DNA of 14,012 nucleotides, taken from Alphaproteobacteria bacterium UBA4588 (GTDB lineage Bacteria > Pseudomonadota > Alphaproteobacteria > Puniceispirillales > Puniceispirillaceae). A program made the position numbers and the translations under genes. The stretch covers positions 1-14,012 of the forward strand of contig DGJU01000020.1 of the NCBI GenBank assembly GCA_002387605.1, in the 5' to 3' direction. The notes under the pieces were generated by a model. That model saw nothing but the letters and a program-made list of their open reading frames with translations, did not search any database and was not told where the DNA came from. Positions 1-6,775 of the stretch are shown here, piece by piece (the first letter of the stretch is position 1; every line of letters starts with the position of its first letter).

Positions 1-368
1 AAAATCCAGACGCCAATAAACAGCAGCATAGGAAACCATGAAACCAGCACAGAGAAGAAGCCTGGCATATTACTCTCATCGGGGCGGGCATCAATGCGCA
101 CGTCATACTGGCTAAGGCTAGACACAACATCTGCGCCATCCGGCATATAAGATGAGATAACATCACCTTCACGGGTTCGGCCGCGTAGATTATTGCCTTC
201 AATCATCACTTCTTTGACAGCCCCACTTTTCACCTGCGCAAGGAAGTCAGAATAAGCAACCTTGCTGCTAGGCTGACCAGTTGTTGGCGCCTGAAAAATA
301 TTGAATAGCGCCATTAATGCAGCACCAATGATAAGCCATATTGCGATATTGCGTCCGAGGTTATTCAC
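1..368 (-). CDS. ftsH: FtsH, ATP-dependent membrane zinc metalloprotease (N-terminal part only)
   Basis: This is the first 122 codons of FtsH, the hexameric AAA+ protease that degrades misassembled membrane proteins and regulatory proteins at the inner membrane. What is visible is the characteristic N-terminus: a first membrane segment at about residues 6-25, a periplasmic region at about 26-102 containing the family-typical SKVAYSDFLAQVKSG stretch, and the beginning of the second membrane segment at about 104-122. The AAA+ and protease domains lie beyond the left edge. The start is GTG at 368-366, inside the stop codon of tilS (GTGA, 4-nt overlap), which suggests translational coupling. No ATG near the start precedes the first membrane helix. 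The cpoB-tilS-ftsH order is common in Alphaproteobacteria. Family identity is near certain; the GTG start is inferred from the overlap. Confidence 0.93.
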   Translation of the reverse strand, partial: MNNLGRNIAIWLIIGAALMALFNIFQAPTTGQPSSKVAYSDFLAQVKSGAVKEVMIEGNNLRGRTREGDVISSYMPDGADVVSSLSQYDVRIDARPDESNMPGFFSVLVSWFPMLLFIGVWI

Positions 369-1750
369 GTCTTAAATCCTGTTATCATTAACGCGCCGGC
401 GCACTCACTTAGCCGGGGCAGGGAAAAAACTGTCATTTTAGGGGTATTACCAACCCCTGTTTGCCGTGCATCATGACGCCACCTGCTCTGATATAAAGCA
501 AATAACTCGTCGTACTTTCCAAAGTGGGGTGTAACCCCCTCCGCGTCAAGAGGATGAAGCAGGGGAATCATCTGCCCAAATGCCGCAGGCACACCGCGTA
601 GAGCCTGATAGTATGCAGACAGCTTATCACGCTGTGCCCATCCTGCACTACCAAGACGGGTAATCCTGCCGTGATGCGTGCTATGGATAAGCCATCGTCT
701 ATCAAATATAATAAAGCTATTTGCCTCTATACTGACTGAAAATGCATCCTGCCGACCAAATTCAGGGCCAATCTGAAGGAGCCGGCCATTTGGCCGCAGA
801 AGACAGCCCGATATTGTCCGTGTTTGTTGGTCGCACACAGCCAGAATAGCCTTTGTTAGTGACGCCTCAGACGGCGGGTAATCAGGAGCGCCGTGCCGCA
901 AGACAGCCTGGCGAATAAGGTGCATCTGCAAGATAGGAGGCGCATCATAAAACGCTGAGAACGCGATGCTGGTCATCAGCGGTGTGATATGACAATGTCG
1001 CGCAGAAAAGATATCAGCCTGCGCTGTCATAACCGAGGTGAGCGCCCGAGCAGCACTGCCAAGCCGGATAAGCTGGGCTGGAAGGCTAGGCTCTGCGGCA
1101 AGGAAGTTCCGGATACGTACCCGCTCATAAGCTATCTGTTCATTTGACGGGTCAGAGACCGTCTTAATACCTGCCTTAGCGCAATAATCAATAAGCTCAT
1201 CTTTGGGAAGGCAGAGAAACGGGCGAACGCAGACAACACCATTTAACAGCCTTGCAGGCAGGATACCCCCTGCCCCAGCAAGCCCTGTTCCATGTGCTAG
1301 CCGCATCGCAATTGTTTCAGCCTGATCATCCCGATGATGGCCAAGCATAAGAATACCGCGCTTATCTTGGACATATGTTGTCAAAAGGGCAAAGCGGTGC
1401 TGGCGGGCCCATTCCATCTTTCCCGACACTGCCGGAGGCGCAGATACAGTCAAGCAAACAGCAGATATGCCCCGTGCCTGCAGCTGGCCAAGAACAGCAC
1501 GCGCTTCATCAGCTGAATTAGCCCGCAGGCCATGGTCAATAATAAGTGCCTGATGGGGATGTCCAGCCATGCGGCACACCCTGTCAACAACATCACAAAG
1601 CGCCATGCTATCAGGCCCGCCAGAGACTGCCGTAAAGACAGGCTGGCCAGACCATATAGCAGCACTATGCCGAAGAGCAGAAAGACAGGCCGAAACAGGT
1701 TTATCAAGACAGGTGGGTGTTAACAGAGCCGTCTGGCTCCTCGCCCCCAT
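365..1750 (-). CDS. tilS: tRNA(Ile)-lysidine synthase TilS
   Basis: TilS attaches lysine to C34 of the tRNA-Ile with anticodon CAU, using ATP, so that the tRNA reads AUA and is charged with isoleucine. It acts in the cytoplasm. The 461-residue protein shows the N-type ATP pyrophosphatase PP-loop SGGPDS (residues 43-48), a DHGLR motif (about 72-76), HHRDDQAET (about 138-146) and the DPSN...YERVRIR segment (about 200-214) typical of the family. The C-terminal half is poorly conserved, as usual, and the length is slightly above the E. coli enzyme. Its ATG directly follows the cpoB stop with no spacer, and its stop overlaps the ftsH start, so it is the middle gene of a cpoB-tilS-ftsH unit. There is no clear Shine-Dalgarno sequence before the ATG, so it probably relies on coupling to cpoB. 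Confidence 0.95.
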   Translation of the reverse strand: MGARSQTALLTPTCLDKPVSACLSALRHSAAIWSGQPVFTAVSGGPDSMALCDVVDRVCRMAGHPHQALIIDHGLRANSADEARAVLGQLQARGISAVCLTVSAPPAVSGKMEWARQHRFALLTTYVQDKRGILMLGHHRDDQAETIAMRLAHGTGLAGAGGILPARLLNGVVCVRPFLCLPKDELIDYCAKAGIKTVSDPSNEQIAYERVRIRNFLAAEPSLPAQLIRLGSAARALTSVMTAQADIFSARHCHITPLMTSIAFSAFYDAPPILQMHLIRQAVLRHGAPDYPPSEASLTKAILAVCDQQTRTISGCLLRPNGRLLQIGPEFGRQDAFSVSIEANSFIIFDRRWLIHSTHHGRITRLGSAGWAQRDKLSAYYQALRGVPAAFGQMIPLLHPLDAEGVTPHFGKYDELFALYQSRWRHDARQTGVGNTPKMTVFSLPRLSECAGALMITGFKT

Positions 1751-2878
1751 TTAGTTAACGCAGCCGGAACCCGCTGACAGTTCGGCAAGTCGGTCTGTGA
1801 AGCTGTCAGGTGGCTGGTCCAGAAAAGCCGGAAGCGACTGGTAAATGTTACACGCCTGTTCATCATTCGCAAACTGGGCAACTGATTCAGCAATCCATAA
1901 TGTTGTGTCTGCCAAGCGGGCATCACCATCATATAATTTATTAAAGCTTGTGAATGTCATCGCCGCATTTTCATATTGGCTCTGCATAAACTGCACACGC
2001 CCCAACCAGAAGAGCGCATCTGCGGCGCGTTCATCATCTGGATGAAGCTCACGGAACTCGCTAAAGGCCGTCTCAGCGGTTGGTAAATCATTGCGCAGTG
2101 CAAGACCAAGGGCAAAGCGATACTGGTCTTCAGCGCCCGCATCAGGCAACACAGACGGTTTAACAATAACAGGCGTTGCCTCGCCAACGTTAGTATTGGC
2201 ATTCGTTTGGGTACTGTCAGACACTGTAGCAAGGTCTGTTGGGCGTAACGTATCACCACTATTTTGCAAGGAGGTTGGCTCAGTCTCTGTTTGGCTATTA
2301 TCACCCACACCCAGCTGCGCATTTAACGTATTTTCATCAATCGTCCAGACAGTTTCGCCTGTGGCAACATCACGGCTCATACTAACTTCAGGCGCACTGC
2401 CCACGGCTGTTACATCCTGCTGGGCAAGCTGTGCGCTCAAATCTGCGTCCGACAGGCTCAACAAGGTCTGCATGCGCTTTTCCATCCGAAGTACGCGGAA
2501 TTCAACATCAGATGAAAGCTCAATAGTCCGCTTCATCCTTTGTTCTAGAATATTTATCGAATCTGTAAGCCGTGCCAGTTCCATCTTAACAGACTTAAAA
2601 TCGCCAGACTGTCCTGACTCAGCGGCTACCGCCGATGCAGACACCTGATCAATCTGAATTGTCAAGGACCGCAATTCGGTTTCCACAAGCCCCGTCATCG
2701 CTTTCAGACTATTTTCTAATGTGTCCATGCGAAGCTGTTGGCGCGCTAAAAGCTGGTTCGCACTATCGGCAGTCTGCGCCGCAACAGGAGAGATGATCGA
2801 AAAACTCATTACCAGAACAAAAACCTTAAATAAGGCATGTGCTCCAGAATGCGGTGACCAAGAAAGAAAATTAATCAT
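1751..2878 (-). CDS. cpoB: CpoB (YbgF), periplasmic Tol-Pal TPR coordinator
   Basis: CpoB is a periplasmic protein that links Tol-Pal outer-membrane constriction with septal peptidoglycan synthesis. The 375-residue product has an N-terminal signal peptide (hydrophobic core about 16-30, likely cleavage after the VAA at 32-34), then a coiled-coil-like region (about 38-145), a long acidic, Thr/Ser/Asn-rich linker (about 155-245), and a C-terminal TPR-type domain (about 248-372) with the tol-pal YbgF pattern of tandem helical repeats (for example AADALFWLGRVQF). It is longer than the E. coli protein because of the linker. A strong terminator separates it from pal, and the 265-bp gap carries candidate promoter elements, so it is probably transcribed independently of tol-pal together with tilS and ftsH. 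The ribosome binding site before the ATG is weak. Confidence 0.93.
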   Translation of the reverse strand: MINFLSWSPHSGAHALFKVFVLVMSFSIISPVAAQTADSANQLLARQQLRMDTLENSLKAMTGLVETELRSLTIQIDQVSASAVAAESGQSGDFKSVKMELARLTDSINILEQRMKRTIELSSDVEFRVLRMEKRMQTLLSLSDADLSAQLAQQDVTAVGSAPEVSMSRDVATGETVWTIDENTLNAQLGVGDNSQTETEPTSLQNSGDTLRPTDLATVSDSTQTNANTNVGEATPVIVKPSVLPDAGAEDQYRFALGLALRNDLPTAETAFSEFRELHPDDERAADALFWLGRVQFMQSQYENAAMTFTSFNKLYDGDARLADTTLWIAESVAQFANDEQACNIYQSLPAFLDQPPDSFTDRLAELSAGSGCVN

Positions 2879-2981
2879 ATGAGCTACCAGTGTTAAGGCT
2901 TGATAAAAGAAACATTAGATGCAGACGAATAATTGCCAACATGACAATGACAATGACAAAAGAATGGTCTCATTAGCATGA

Positions 2982-3023
2982 TTTATACGATAAACCAAAG
3001 GCGAGACTTGTGACATTTATCAC
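2982..3023 (-). promoter_or_regulatory. Candidate cpoB promoter with CRP/FNR-type dyad at -41.5
   Basis: On the minus strand a TATAAA -10 box lies at 2987-2982, giving a predicted start near 2975. The dyad GTGA-N6-TCAC at 3010-3023 (TGTGA-N6-TCACC on the plus strand) matches 9 of 10 positions of the CRP consensus TGTGA-N6-TCACA. Its centre at 3016.5 is 41.5 bp upstream of the predicted start, the textbook class II activator position. The hexamer at -35 (CAAGTC) does not resemble TTGACA, as expected for an activator-dependent promoter. Which CRP/FNR family protein would bind is unknown. Confidence 0.45.
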
Positions 3024-3028
3024 CCAAA

Positions 3029-3043
3029 TTAGGCTGAAATTAG
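3029..3043. promoter_or_regulatory. TTAG-N7-TTAG direct repeat (possible CtrA-like site)
   Basis: Two copies of AAATTAGGC (3026-3034 and 3037-3045) sit 11 bp apart, about one helical turn, just upstream of the CRP-like dyad. The core TTAG-N7-TTAG has the spacing of the alphaproteobacterial CtrA box TTAA-N7-TTAA, with one mismatch in each half. An OmpR-family response regulator binding head-to-tail would fit. This is a pattern match only. Confidence 0.3.
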
Positions 3044-3060
3044 GCACATAATCACATGTC

Positions 3061-3099
3061 ATAAAAAAGGTTCTGCTTGGATTCACCCAAACAGAACCT
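3061..3099 (-). terminator. Intrinsic terminator after pal
   Basis: On the minus strand a 13-bp stem (3087-3099 pairing with 3068-3080, one G-U pair) encloses a 6-nt loop (3081-3086) and runs directly into a U-rich tract, TTTTTTAT at 3067-3060. It begins 44 bp after the pal stop codon. It should end the tol-pal transcript and isolate cpoB. Confidence 0.92.
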
Positions 3100-3143
3100 A
3101 AAATATATACTAGCTACCCAGATGGGTATGCAACCAAATCGCC

Positions 3144-3683
3144 CTAATTAAGAGCTGTTACAGCACGTCTGTTTTTCGCCCAAGACACATCGTTTGAGCC
3201 AACAGCAACCGGACGTTCCTTACCGTAGGAAATAATCCGGACACGCGCAGCATTTACACCCTTCGCAACCAGATAGTCGCGGGTTGCTGCAGCACGGCGC
3301 TCGCCAAGAGCAAGGTTATATTCGCGTGTGCCACGTTCATCCGCATGGCCGCCAATGACAACACGCAAAGTAGGTGATGCCTGCATGAAAGCAGCTTGTC
3401 TGTTAAGCGTTGCCTGAGCAGCGTCCGTCAAAGAGGCGCTATCGAAGCCAAAGAGCACTGTATTGCCAACTGACGCTAACTGGTTCTCAGCTATCGTACG
3501 TGCACTTGGTGCTTCTGAGCTACTAGTGGCAGCTTCGGTTGCTGCGGTACTGCTAGAAGATGCGGCAGCCGTTGCGCTAGAAGATTGAACTTCACTGGCA
3601 CCATCACTTGATGAGGTTGATGCTGTTTCACAAGCGGCCAATAAAAGAGATGCTGCAAAGAGCGGTAATAAGCGTTTAATCAT
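3144..3683 (-). CDS. pal: Pal, peptidoglycan-associated outer-membrane lipoprotein
   Basis: Pal anchors the outer membrane to peptidoglycan and binds TolB and TolA in cell envelope constriction. The 179-residue protein has a lipoprotein signal peptide with lipobox LLAAC (lipidated Cys18), followed by a strikingly low-complexity Ser/Ala/Thr tether (about 20-60) and an OmpA-type peptidoglycan-binding domain (about 64-179). That domain carries GGHADERGTREYNLALGERR (about 111-130), with the Asp and Arg residues that bind diaminopimelate, and a late YGKERP and NRRAV pattern. The ATG at 3683 is preceded by a strong GGAGGT ribosome binding site (3697-3692) at good spacing. The gene follows tolB after a 200-bp leader and is ended by an intrinsic terminator. 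Confidence 0.97.
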   Translation of the reverse strand: MIKRLLPLFAASLLLAACETASTSSSDGASEVQSSSATAAASSSSTAATEAATSSSEAPSARTIAENQLASVGNTVLFGFDSASLTDAAQATLNRQAAFMQASPTLRVVIGGHADERGTREYNLALGERRAAATRDYLVAKGVNAARVRIISYGKERPVAVGSNDVSWAKNRRAVTALN

Positions 3684-3705
3684 GGATTTAGACCTCCAAT
3701 GGCCT

Positions 3706-3723
3706 GTTCCGGCGTCCCGGAAC
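3706..3723 (-). promoter_or_regulatory. Stem-loop in the pal leader beside the ribosome binding site
   Basis: A perfect 7-bp stem, GTTCCGG/CCGGAAC, with tetraloop GACG (minus strand) lies 8 nt upstream of the pal Shine-Dalgarno GGAGGT. A run of nine T (minus strand, 3739-3731) lies just before the stem. No U tract follows the stem, so it is not a terminator in the pal direction. It may affect stability or ribosome loading of pal mRNA, or mark an RNA processing site. Confidence 0.5.
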
Positions 3724-3877
3724 CTGTAAGAAAAAAAAACAAGCTGGTAGTCTGTCCTGAAACAATAATCATATAAAAGTGTTTTTCAGACTGTTCCATC
3801 TCAAAGCATCACTACTCAGAACATATTCAGGTATCAAAATCAACCTATATTTGCATCTAGTTAGCCAATTTAGTTCG

Positions 3878-3883
3878 CCTCCT
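3878..3883 (-). other. Orphan Shine-Dalgarno directly after the tolB stop
   Basis: The minus strand reads TAA-AGGAGG, with the perfect ribosome binding sequence abutting the tolB stop codon. Nine nt later a TTG opens a frame of only three codons (TTG GCT AAC TAG). No gene follows at usable spacing; pal starts about 195 nt downstream with its own GGAGGT. Confidence 0.4.
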
Positions 3884-5272
3884 TTACTGCAGAAGCGGTG
3901 ACCATGCCGGGTCACTTGCATCTGCTGGTGTGCTAACACGGCGTTCATTAAATCCAGTAATATCGACACGATACAGATATGTCTCGCCGCCCTGACCGTC
4001 ATTTGAGACAGGTTCCTGTTTAAAATACATCAGAACCCGTCCATTTGGCGCCCATGTCGGGGCCTCAACCAAGAAGCCGCGAGCAAGAAGCCGCTCTCCA
4101 CTTCCATCGACATTCATTACGCCGATAAAAAATTCGCCTTTGAACATCTTTGTAAAGGCGATGATATCGCCGCGCGGTGACCAGACAGGCGTTGCATAAC
4201 GCCCTTTCCGAAAGCTGATACGTTTCACATTTTTCCCATTGGCGTCCATTACATAGAGTTGCTGTGAGCCACCTCTATCAGAATTAAAGACAACCCGGCT
4301 TCCATCCGGCGCAAAGGAGGGTGATGTATCTATTGAGGCAGAACGGGTTAATTGGGTAAGAGATTGCGTCCGCAAATCCATCTGGAAAATATCTGTCCGG
4401 CCATCTTGAGCCAGCGACATGATAAGCTTGTTACCATCTGGATCAAAACGGGGGGCAAAGGTCATACCCGGAAAACTGCCAAGCCGCTCTGTCCTGCCAG
4501 AGGCTATATCCAGCAGGTAAACATTTGGCTCATCATTGAAATAATTGAGATAGGCGACTTCATGCGCGGTTGGTGAAAAACGCGGTGTAAGCACTAAATC
4601 AAGCCCTGAGGTAAGAAATTTATGATTAAATCCATCCTGATCCATAATTGCGAGCCGTTTTACCCGGCGATCACGCGGCCCCGATTCAGAGACATAGACA
4701 ACCTGAGTATCAAAATAGGGACTATCACCCGTAAATTCCTGATAAACAAAATCAGCAATCTGATGCGCAATCCGGCGAATGCCTGACTGGTTTGCAGACC
4801 CGCCGCCTTCAGTAATATTCCGCTGCGATACAATATCCCAGAGAACAAACTCAATTTGCAGAAGCCCATCCGCATCCAGAAATGCTGAGCCAACAAGAAG
4901 GCCTTTCGCGCCAAGCGGGGACCAGTTTGAAAAGTTAGGCCGGATAGACGGCGATTCTGGTGGTTTAATAAAAGCAGCACTATCAACCGCACTAAACAGG
5001 CCAGAGCTCACCAAATCATCTGAGATGATCTGCGATATCTGCCGACCTACCTCTGATGGCAAGCCATCCGGTCCCGTGAATTCAGCAATCGCAACTGGAA
5101 TAGGCGCTATCTGACCTTCGGTAATATCCAACCTTTGTGTCTGCGCACCCACTGTGCCAGCACTGATGATAAAGAGCATAAAAGCAAAAAATGAGAGCAA
5201 TAGAGTTCGCCATAGAGCGTTACCAGAGACGGTGTTTGCCGACGCACCAAATATCATCATGTCCATTTTCAT
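3884..5272 (-). CDS. tolB: TolB, periplasmic Tol-Pal beta-propeller protein
   Basis: TolB shuttles between Pal and the TolQRA inner-membrane complex. The 462-residue protein has a signal peptide whose long N-region precedes a hydrophobic core at about 22-38, with likely cleavage at VGA-Q (after residue 43), leaving the start of the mature chain as the TolA-box region. It continues with the TolB N-terminal domain (about 46-170) and a C-terminal six-bladed propeller (about 190-462). The propeller shows recurring blade motifs such as SPTAHEVAYL, DPDGNKLIMS, APDGSRVVFNSDRGG, SPRGDIIAFT and APNGRVLMYF. Length is close to the family norm. The ATG at 5272 lies 67 bp after tolA; a second ATG two codons on is an alternative. 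An orphan AGGAGG follows its stop codon. Confidence 0.97.
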   Translation of the reverse strand: MKMDMMIFGASANTVSGNALWRTLLLSFFAFMLFIISAGTVGAQTQRLDITEGQIAPIPVAIAEFTGPDGLPSEVGRQISQIISDDLVSSGLFSAVDSAAFIKPPESPSIRPNFSNWSPLGAKGLLVGSAFLDADGLLQIEFVLWDIVSQRNITEGGGSANQSGIRRIAHQIADFVYQEFTGDSPYFDTQVVYVSESGPRDRRVKRLAIMDQDGFNHKFLTSGLDLVLTPRFSPTAHEVAYLNYFNDEPNVYLLDIASGRTERLGSFPGMTFAPRFDPDGNKLIMSLAQDGRTDIFQMDLRTQSLTQLTRSASIDTSPSFAPDGSRVVFNSDRGGSQQLYVMDANGKNVKRISFRKGRYATPVWSPRGDIIAFTKMFKGEFFIGVMNVDGSGERLLARGFLVEAPTWAPNGRVLMYFKQEPVSNDGQGGETYLYRVDITGFNERRVSTPADASDPAWSPLLQ

Positions 5273-5339
5273 CTCTAAATTCTTCTCTTTTTACCTAAGC
5301 ACTTCAAAACACTACTGGTTATCTTAGCTGGCTTTATCT

Positions 5340-6341
5340 TCACATATTTATCGGATCAAACCCAAATATGAATTCTTTCCACAGCTCATATTTTTCTGCT
5401 GGCAGGGGTAATGGGCTTGCTTCAAGAATAGCACTGCGCGCAGCACGCGCCGCAACACTGAAAAGTTTATCTCTATTAAATCGTGATTTATCAACGATTT
5501 CAGCTCTGGTTACCGTGCCGTCACGCTCTAGCTTTACAAAGATATCTACTTTAAGCTGACTGGCGCCCTTAGCCCCAACCGGCGGGGTCCAGTGTTTCGA
5601 GATATGCGAGCGCAACCGGTCAATATCCGACACACCCAACGGCATAATAGATGAATTAGACGGTGTTTTCAGCGCATCCCCGACAGCAGCCGTTAGATTT
5701 TGGGCTAGTTGTTTGTTCAGCGCTTTTTTCTGTGCCTTCTGGTTTTCTTCAGCCTCTTTGGCCTGAGTTGCTTCTGCAAGATTCTGAAGTAGACCATTTA
5801 AGGCATCTGCCTTTTCTTTCTGGCGGCTTTGTTTGGCTAATTTATTCGGCTTTGCCTTTGGGACAGGCGTCACTTTTTTCTGCGGCGGCTTTGGCCGTGA
5901 TACCGGTGCTGAAACAGGCGCTGAAACGGGCTTTTTTAAGGCCTTTGGCGCCTCTGGCTTTGGTCGTGCAACAGGCGCGCTCACTATTTTAGAGGGCAGA
6001 ATTTCTGCGTCATCAACAACAGGCTTGGGAGCTACCTTTGGCGCAGGCTTCGCCTGAGCTACTGGTTTTGGAACCGGAGCTGGCGGCGGCGGCGGTGGTG
6101 GTGGTGGTGGTTTTTTGAGCGTTTCTTCTTGTTCAACATCTGCTGCCTTCCCGCCACCATCAGCGCCAGCAAGGTTTGTGTTAGGAACGGTCCTGACGAT
6201 ATCAACAACAATAAGAGGCTGAGTGTCCGTTTCATCCGAAGTTAAAAAGGGCCACCCCACCGTGAATAAGGTAACCACCAGAACATGAAATCCAAGCGAG
6301 AGAGCAACAGGCTGCCGAATGAACTGTGCCATACGCTGCAT
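5340..6341 (-). CDS. tolA: TolA, Tol-Pal inner-membrane spanning protein
   Basis: TolA transmits proton-motive-force energy from TolQR across the periplasm to TolB and Pal. The 333-residue protein has a short cytoplasmic tail, one transmembrane helix (about 12-33) with the S-x3-H pattern (Ser15, His19) that TolA and TonB use to contact TolQ/ExbB, a ten-residue proline run (78-87), and a Pro/Lys/Ala-rich extended stretch. A charged helical region (about 170-225) follows, then a C-terminal TonB-like domain III (about 235-333) with LRSHISKHW and DGTVTRAEIVDKS. The proline-rich linker in place of the long E. coli-type helix is usual in Alphaproteobacteria. It begins 2 nt after the tolR stop, with AGAGGAA at the end of tolR likely serving as its ribosome binding site. 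Confidence 0.95.
   Translation of the reverse strand: MQRMAQFIRQPVALSLGFHVLVVTLFTVGWPFLTSDETDTQPLIVVDIVRTVPNTNLAGADGGGKAADVEQEETLKKPPPPPPPPPPAPVPKPVAQAKPAPKVAPKPVVDDAEILPSKIVSAPVARPKPEAPKALKKPVSAPVSAPVSRPKPPQKKVTPVPKAKPNKLAKQSRQKEKADALNGLLQNLAEATQAKEAEENQKAQKKALNKQLAQNLTAAVGDALKTPSNSSIMPLGVSDIDRLRSHISKHWTPPVGAKGASQLKVDIFVKLERDGTVTRAEIVDKSRFNRDKLFSVAARAARSAILEASPLPLPAEKYELWKEFIFGFDPINM
6081..6110 (-). repeat. Trinucleotide repeat coding for Pro10 in TolA
   Basis: On the minus strand the run is five CCA codons, four CCG codons and a final CCA, coding for residues 78-87 of TolA. Replication slippage here would change linker length by whole residues without breaking the frame. Confidence 0.9.
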
Positions 6342-6343
6342 CC

Positions 6344-6775
6344 CTATTCCTCTGGCAACTCAGCAACTAGAGCAACCCGCTCGAAACCAGCAGACTGTAT
6401 CCGACCCATCAGGACAAGCACATCGCCATAGGCAGCCGCTTTATCGCCGCGCACAAAGATACGCACCTCATCATTAGCTTTGGCGATTGCCGCAAGCCGC
6501 GGAATAAGCTTATCTGGCTCAATCGCTGTTTCCTGCAGAAAAATGCTGCCATCTGCTTTCATGGTGACAACCAAGGGTGCACTATCTGCATTAATCTGAC
6601 CTGCTTTTGTTTTTGGCAAATCAACCGGCACGCCAACAGTAAGAAGCGGCGCTGTCACCATAAAGACGATCAGCAGAACCAGCATGACATCCACAAACGG
6701 CGTCACATTAATTTCACCCATTGGCCTATGACGCTTTGTGCGCCGCGCTGTTCGAGTGGTGAGCTGTACGCCCAT
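6344..6775 (-). CDS. tolR: TolR, Tol-Pal proton-channel subunit (ExbD family)
   Basis: TolR pairs with TolQ to form the proton-driven motor that energises TolA. The 143-residue protein has a basic cytoplasmic N-terminus, the conserved INVTPFVDVMLVLLIVFMV segment that forms its single transmembrane helix (about 22-44) with the proton-carrying Asp at residue 29, and a periplasmic domain (about 48-143) of the ExbD/TolR fold. Length matches the family. Its ATG overlaps the tolQ stop by one base (TAATG), so translation is probably coupled, and tolA begins 2 nt after its stop. Confidence 0.97.
   Translation of the reverse strand: MGVQLTTRTARRTKRHRPMGEINVTPFVDVMLVLLIVFMVTAPLLTVGVPVDLPKTKAGQINADSAPLVVTMKADGSIFLQETAIEPDKLIPRLAAIAKANDEVRIFVRGDKAAAYGDVLVLMGRIQSAGFERVALVAELPEE

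Noticed and set aside
2091..2648. Plus-strand open frame of 185 codons opposite cpoB
   Set aside because: It mirrors the real cpoB gene in an antisense frame, is Ser-rich with no recognisable domain or ribosome binding site, and cpoB on the other strand has clear family features.
3731..3739. T9 run upstream of pal as an intrinsic terminator of tolB
   Set aside because: No stable stem precedes the T run in the direction of transcription; the clear stem lies after it.
5663..5992. Plus-strand open frame of 109 codons opposite tolA
   Set aside because: It lies antisense to the proline/lysine/alanine-rich part of TolA, whose biased codons leave other frames open; no start signal or domain is visible.
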